DNA from: CAXSDR01 sp964236445
Lineage (GTDB): Bacteria > Actinomycetota > Actinomycetes > Motilibacterales > Motilibacteraceae
DNA length: 25,576 nucleotides
Direction: 5' to 3'
Assembly (NCBI GenBank): GCA_964236445.1
Contig: CAXSDR010000049.1
Coordinates: 1-25,576 of the forward strand
The stretch's first letter is position 1. Every line of letters starts with the position of its first letter. The position numbers were made by a program, and so were the translations under genes. Below, piece after piece: positions 21,433 through 25,576 of the stretch. Below the pieces are notes generated by a model. That model did not search any database, was not told where the DNA came from, and worked only from the letters and a program-made list of their open reading frames with translations.

Positions 21433-24428
21433 ACGAGCCGCACGAGCACCAGCCCGACCACTTCGGCCCGTTCGACACGTTCGACACGGCCGCCCTGCGC
21501 GCGCACGTCCTCGACGCCTGGGCCGCCTCGCCGGCCCGGTTGCGCGAGGACGCGAATGCCGAGGAAGACCTCGCGCTCGGGGGCTATCGCGACCGGCTCG
21601 TCGTCGAGCTGGCTCAGAACGCCGCAGACGCGGCCAGCCGCGCGGGAGTCACGGGCCGGGTGCTGCTGCGCCTCGCGGGCGACGTCCTGGTGGTTGCCAA
21701 CACCGGCGCACCGCTGGACGCCGCTGGTGTCGAGGCGCTCTCCACCTTGCGGGCCTCGGCCAAGCGCGACGGCGCAACCGTCGGCCGGTTCGGGGTCGGC
21801 TTCGCCGCCGTACGCGCGGTGTCCGACGAGATCCGCCTCGGCTCGGCGACAGGCGCTGTCCAATGGTCCCTGGCCCAGACGACCGCTGCCGTCGCGACGA
21901 TTTCCGCGCTCGACGAGACGGCGGCCGACCGTGCCGGCTCGGTCCCGGCCCTGCGGCTGCCCTATCCCGCCACGCTGCGTGTTCCCGAGGGCTATGACAC
22001 CGCCGTCGAGGTCGTGCTGCGCGACGGGCAGGCGGTCGCCCGCGTGACCGCGATGCTGGCCGAGGTCAGTGCTGCGCTCCTGCTGGCGCTTCCCGCGCTC
22101 GGCGAGGTCACCGTCGACACCGGCACCGTGCACACCCTGCGCCTCAGTTCTCGGGAGGGCGACGTCGTCGTCATCACCGAGGGCTCGCGCACGACGCGGT
22201 GGCTGGTCGTTGTGCGAGAGGGCCGTCTCGACCCCGCGCTGCTGCGCGACCGGCCCACCGAGGAGCGGGTCCGCGACCGCTGGTCTGTCACCTGGGCGCT
22301 TCCCCTCGACGGCGGCGACCTCCCCGCGGTGCTGCATGCGCCGACGCCCACCGACGAGCCGCTCGACCTCCCGGCGCTGCTGATCGCGAGCGTTCCCCTC
22401 GAGCCGACACGTCGTCGCACGACGCCGAGCGCCTTGCTCGACGCGGTGACCGACCATGCCGGGGTTGCCTATGCGGCTCTCCTCGTGCGGGCGAGCGACC
22501 TGCTCGACGTCGGAGCACTGCTCGCTCTCGTGCCTGGGCCCGCCGCGGCGGGTGAGGTCGACGCGGCCATCCGCGCAGGCGCGCTGAGGGCGCTGCGCGA
22601 CGCGGCGTTCCTGCCCACAGTCGTCGGCGACGATCGGCTTCGCCCCCGCGACGCCGTTGTGGTCGACGGTGCAGATGACGGCGTGCTCGCCGTGGTGGCC
22701 GATGTCGTCGCCGGCCTGCTGGCCCACGTCGCCGTGCGCCGTGCCGGAGTCCTCGAGCGGCTGGGCGTACGCCGGCTGCGTCTCGTCGACCTCATCGACA
22801 TGATCGCCGACGTCGCCCGCCCCGCAAGCTGGTGGCGTTCGCTGTATGACGTGCTCGGCGAGGCCGACCGTGACGCGCTCGGTGCGCTGCCGGTGCCGCT
22901 GGCCGACGGCCGGCTCGTGCGAGGCGCGCGCGGCGCCGTGCTCGCCGATGGTGACGTGTCGACCGAAGCCCTGCAGACGTTGGGTCTTCGCGTCGTGGAC
23001 CCGGTCGCGGCAGCACCGCTGCTCCTACGGCTGGGGGCCACGCGCGCGACGGCACGGGGTCTGCTCGACGACGAGGCCGTGCGCGGCGCCGTCGAGGCGT
23101 CGCACGACGCAGCCGGCGACGAGGTGCAGCGCATCAGCGACGCGGTGCTCGCGCTCGTCGCTGCGTCATCGGTCCAGCCCGGCGAGATCGCGTGGCTAGG
23201 GTCGCTGCTCCTGCCCGACACCGAGGGCGAGCTCGTTCCTGCCGAGGAGCTGATGCTGTCCGACAGCGCGTTCGCGGCAGTCGTCGCGCCCGGTTCGCTG
23301 GGTGTCGTGGCGTCCGACGTGGTGGCTCGATGGGGGCGTGGCGTCCTCGTCGCCCTAGGTGTCCTCGACGGGCTGACGTTGCTCCGCGACGACGACGTGC
23401 TGCTCGACGGCGACGTCTCCGACCACGACCTCGACGACGAGGTCGGCTGGCTGGACGACGTCGCCCAGCTGGCCGGTGACACCGGCGTCGCGCCGGAGAT
23501 GCTCGCCGTGCGTGACCTCGATCTGGTGCGGGACGACGCGTGGCCGGCCGTGCTCGCCATGCTCGCTGTGCCACCTCTGCGGGCCGCAGTCGTCGATCCG
23601 ATGAGGATCGTCCTCGCGGGAACCACTGCCGAAGCGCCGTCCTACACCGCTTGGTGGCTGCGACACCACGCGCGCGTTTCAGGAGTTGCACTTCCTGAAC
23701 TCGCCATCGGTGTCGACCGGCGGCTCGCCGGGCTCTATGCCGCTTCTGCAGATGCGCTCGGCATCGACGACTCCTTTGCCGCAGCTGTGGGAGTGCGGAC
23801 TACCCTCGAGGCGCTACTGGCCGAGCCCCAGGGGCCGGACGAGCTGCTCGCCCGCCTCGGCAACTCCCAGATCGTCATCGGCGGCGAGCAGCTTGCGCAG
23901 CTCTACATCGCGCTGGCCGGTGTCGACCCGAGTGCGGTGTCGCCGCCGCCCTACGTCCGGGTGCCCGACGGCACGTCGACCCGGGTCGTGCCGGCTGCTG
24001 AGGCGTTCGTGCTGGACGCCCCCGATCTGTTGCCGTTGCTCACGTCCACGCCGCTCGTCGTCGTGCCGCACGCTCTGCGCGAGCAGATCGCCGACGTGCT
24101 GGGACTCGACCTCGTCTCGGAGCAGATCGACGCACCCCCACCGCGCGGCGGCAACGAGGTCTCCGTGCCCACCGTCGTGCGCTCGGTGCTCGCGGGAGCT
24201 GCCCGCACGTGGTTCGAGCACGACGAGCTCATCGTCGATGGAGTGTCTCTGGACTGGCGCGTGGCGAACGGCCGGGTGCATGCGTGCACCACCGACGGGC
24301 TGGCGTTCGGGCTCGCCTGGGCCGGTGCTCGCTGGGAACGGCGATGGTTGCTCGCCGCGCTGATGGCTGAGCCCGAGCGCACCCACGACCTGCTGAGGCA
24401 GGCGGCGCTCGACCCCACCACCGGATAG
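21393..24428 (+). CDS. Sacsin-like GHKL ATPase domain protein
   Basis: 1011 residues. After a PDQ repeat and acidic His-rich lead (1-30), residues 60-140 contain the GHKL (Bergerat) ATP fold of HSP90/sacsin type: N-box ELAQNAADAA (Glu72, Asn76, Asp79), G1 VVANTGAPL (Asn103) and G2 GRFGVGFAAV (131-140). The rest, about 850 residues, is Ala/Leu/Val-rich with many acidic residues (for example DDVLLDGDVSDHDLDDEVGW) and no known domain. A chaperone-like role is inferred from the fold. It directly follows the DUF3027 gene, with which it is paired in many actinobacteria. The start at 21393 equals ATG 21238 of the left flank if the gap is closed, so the number of PDQ units is uncertain. Confidence 0.88.
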   Translation: MPDQPDQPDQPDQHEPHEHQPDHFGPFDTFDTAALRAHVLDAWAASPARLREDANAEEDLALGGYRDRLVVELAQNAADAASRAGVTGRVLLRLAGDVLVVANTGAPLDAAGVEALSTLRASAKRDGATVGRFGVGFAAVRAVSDEIRLGSATGAVQWSLAQTTAAVATISALDETAADRAGSVPALRLPYPATLRVPEGYDTAVEVVLRDGQAVARVTAMLAEVSAALLLALPALGEVTVDTGTVHTLRLSSREGDVVVITEGSRTTRWLVVVREGRLDPALLRDRPTEERVRDRWSVTWALPLDGGDLPAVLHAPTPTDEPLDLPALLIASVPLEPTRRRTTPSALLDAVTDHAGVAYAALLVRASDLLDVGALLALVPGPAAAGEVDAAIRAGALRALRDAAFLPTVVGDDRLRPRDAVVVDGADDGVLAVVADVVAGLLAHVAVRRAGVLERLGVRRLRLVDLIDMIADVARPASWWRSLYDVLGEADRDALGALPVPLADGRLVRGARGAVLADGDVSTEALQTLGLRVVDPVAAAPLLLRLGATRATARGLLDDEAVRGAVEASHDAAGDEVQRISDAVLALVAASSVQPGEIAWLGSLLLPDTEGELVPAEELMLSDSAFAAVVAPGSLGVVASDVVARWGRGVLVALGVLDGLTLLRDDDVLLDGDVSDHDLDDEVGWLDDVAQLAGDTGVAPEMLAVRDLDLVRDDAWPAVLAMLAVPPLRAAVVDPMRIVLAGTTAEAPSYTAWWLRHHARVSGVALPELAIGVDRRLAGLYAASADALGIDDSFAAAVGVRTTLEALLAEPQGPDELLARLGNSQIVIGGEQLAQLYIALAGVDPSAVSPPPYVRVPDGTSTRVVPAAEAFVLDAPDLLPLLTSTPLVVVPHALREQIADVLGLDLVSEQIDAPPPRGGNEVSVPTVVRSVLAGAARTWFEHDELIVDGVSLDWRVANGRVHACTTDGLAFGLAWAGARWERRWLLAALMAEPERTHDLLRQAALDPTTG

Positions 24429-24438
24429 ATCTCGGTCT

Positions 24439-25218
24439 TCAGCCGAAGAACTTCACCAGAGCATCGTTCACCTCGCAGGCAGGTGCGAACGGCAACGTGT
24501 GGTGTGTCGCTTCCGAGACGGTGACGATCGTCGCGGTCGGCATCGTGCGGTGCACGGCGGTGGCGAGCCTCCCCGGATCATGAGCACGACTCCTGCCTGC
24601 GATCACGACGAGCGTCGGCACCGTGAGCGTGCGGAGAACCTCGGTGGACGGCTTCGTGGGCAGGACGATGCGCGAGCGTCGAACCTCGCCGACTGACCGT
24701 GCCACGAGCGCCAGCCAGTCTGCATCGAGAGGTGCGCCGTTGCTCTCCCACTGCAGCAGCCGCCTCATCCGGCCCGAGCTGGGCCTGAGCAGCACAGGAA
24801 CGGCATGTGCCCGATAGGCGGTCGACAGCCTGATGAAGCAGTCCGTCGGATCGAGCAGACCGACTCGCGTGACATGCTCCGGTGTCCGCACGACGAAGGT
24901 GAGTGCCAGCCAGGCGCCATAGGAGTGACCCAGCAACGCGGTGGTTGACAGGTCCAGAGCCTCCAGCACGCCAAGCAGCCAGTCGAGCAGGTCCGCCGGC
25001 TTGCGAAGCGGGCGCCCGCTCTGAATGCTGCGCCCCGCATCTCCCATCAGGTCCACTGCATAGAGCCGGTGCCGGCCGGCAAGCGCCGCGACGTTGGCGA
25101 ACCACACCGTCGACGTGGCACCTGCACCGTGCAGCAGCACGAGCGGCGACCCGTCCAGCGGCCCTGCGACGTTGACGTGCGTCGTTCGGTGGTCCGTCAC
25201 GACCTCGCGGAAGTCCAC
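24439..25218 (-). CDS. Alpha/beta hydrolase, N-terminus probably lost
   Basis: 259 residues. Motifs: LVLLHGAGATSTVWFANVAA (oxyanion region), YAVDLMGDAGRS, the nucleophile elbow LLGHSYGAWLAL (Ser), LTVPTLVVIAGRSRAHDPGR with a candidate Asp, and SEATHHTLPF with the catalytic His. The substrate is unknown. The only start is GTG at 25218, without a ribosome site. In the same frame the codons upstream (SHETVLRRWPVTVDF) still look like the conserved lead of this family (typically a VLARWPVPVE-like stretch), until an in-frame TGA at about 25250. So the original start is missing and the sequence joins directly to a divergent MarR fragment. It converges on the sacsin-like gene with 10 bases between. 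Confidence 0.8.
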   Translation of the reverse strand: MDFREVVTDHRTTHVNVAGPLDGSPLVLLHGAGATSTVWFANVAALAGRHRLYAVDLMGDAGRSIQSGRPLRKPADLLDWLLGVLEALDLSTTALLGHSYGAWLALTFVVRTPEHVTRVGLLDPTDCFIRLSTAYRAHAVPVLLRPSSGRMRRLLQWESNGAPLDADWLALVARSVGEVRRSRIVLPTKPSTEVLRTLTVPTLVVIAGRSRAHDPGRLATAVHRTMPTATIVTVSEATHHTLPFAPACEVNDALVKFFG

Positions 25219-25253
25219 GGTGACAGGCCAGCGCCGCAGGACGGTTTCGTGGC

Positions 25254-25505
25254 TCTTCGGTCACGGCGCTGGTCGACCGCCTGGTGGTTGCGGGACACGT
25301 CGCCCGCGAGGCTCACCCGGACGACCGTCGGCGAGTCCAGCTCAGAGCCACCCGGCGCGCGGTGCGACTGGGTGAGGAGTTCTTCGGTCCGGTCATCGCC
25401 GCCATGGCTGTCGAGATGGGCACCTACAGCAAGCGCGAGACGGCCGCCATCACCCGGTTCCTGCGCGCCATGACCGACATCGCGTCGGCGGCTCAGCGCG
25501 AGTGA
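25254..25505 (+). pseudogene. MarR-family regulator, N-terminal half missing
   Basis: The frame reads SSVTALVDRLVVAGHVAREA then HPDDRRRVQLRATRRAVRLG and ends EMGTYSKRETAAITRFLRAM, which is the recognition helix, the wing and the C-terminal dimer helix of a MarR protein. The first 50-60 residues are absent, and no matching sequence lies in the upstream bases, which belong to the divergent hydrolase gene. The first possible start in frame is GTG at 25284, within the wing. It is most likely a remnant left by a deletion that also removed the hydrolase start. MarR genes divergent from the gene they control are common, so the pair may once have been regulator and target. Confidence 0.6.
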
Positions 25506-25521
25506 CGCCACGGTCTCGTGC

Positions 25522-25576
25522 CTAGCAGCTGGATGACGCGACGTCGACGACCTGCTGGATCGTGGCCCGAAGGCAA
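25522..25576 (-). CDS. C-terminal end of a minus-strand gene, partial
   Basis: Read on the minus strand, the last bases give CLRATIQQVVDVASSSC and a TAG stop at 25522-25524. The frame is open to the window edge. Too short to identify. Confidence 0.35.
   Translation of the reverse strand, partial: CLRATIQQVVDVASSSC

Noticed and set aside
20655..22727. 690-residue minus-strand frame through the gap
   Set aside because: Opposite to DUF3027 and the GHKL motifs; it includes N-derived residues and low-complexity WSGWSG translated from the tandem repeat.
1..25576. CRISPR array, tRNA, rRNA, insertion sequence or prophage
   Set aside because: I looked for regular spaced repeats, cloverleaf-like GGTTCGAATCC arms and transposase or integrase motifs and saw none; the only tandem repeats are the two 9-base coding repeats.

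Overview
The window is high-GC DNA with GTG and TTG starts, strong G/C bias at third codon positions, very short intergenic spaces and frequent 4-base start/stop overlaps. Together with families typical of Actinomycetota (DUF3027, a sacsin-like GHKL ATPase, a SWIM/DUF5691/MoxR/DUF5682/VWA operon, a cold-shock protein with a C-terminal tail), this points to an actinobacterium, perhaps Nocardioidaceae or a relative. The family-level placement is inference. No rRNA, tRNA, CRISPR array or transposase was seen. Two runs of exactly 100 N show that this is a scaffolded draft.

Layout. 1-5.7 kb: the 3' part of a sugar-type ABC solute-binding protein; a frameshifted minus-strand membrane protein; a CorA-type transporter converging on a SAM methyltransferase; an N-truncated SRPBCC (AHSA1-like) gene; a beta-carbonic anhydrase fragment; and a coupled pair of cysteine dioxygenase and a rhodanese fused to an OmpR/PhoB-type winged helix. 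5.7-6.5 kb: a membrane protein with an N-terminal M-P-A repeat. 6.6-14.1 kb: a five-gene plus-strand operon (SWIM zinc-finger protein, DUF5691, MoxR AAA+ ATPase, DUF5682, VWA protein), every junction overlapping by 4 bases. This is the most coherent and least understood system here.

14.1-17.5 kb is a patch of damaged accessory genes: a frameshifted MarR remnant, an unrecognised protein, a sulfotransferase split by an N gap, an aminoglycoside/lincosamide-type nucleotidyltransferase with a late frameshift, and a VOC protein with a frameshift in a C-run, downstream of a small membrane protein. 17.5-24.4 kb is a housekeeping-like block: cold-shock protein, a short ORF where I would expect futalosine hydrolase, a lipoprotein, an MFS permease, then divergently DUF3027 and a sacsin-like ATPase. 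The second N gap lies between the last two and is flanked by identical 55-base sequences, so it is probably an unmerged contig overlap. 24.4-25.6 kb: an alpha/beta hydrolase and a divergent MarR fragment that both lack their N-termini at the same junction, then the tail of one more minus-strand gene.

The two best biological leads are the five-gene MoxR-VWA operon and the cysteine dioxygenase/rhodanese-winged-helix pair, which looks like a self-contained sulfur-sensing and cysteine-catabolic unit. The unusual number of single-base frameshifts (four good cases) and truncations (three or four) should be separated into sequencing error and real gene decay before any of those genes is called dead.
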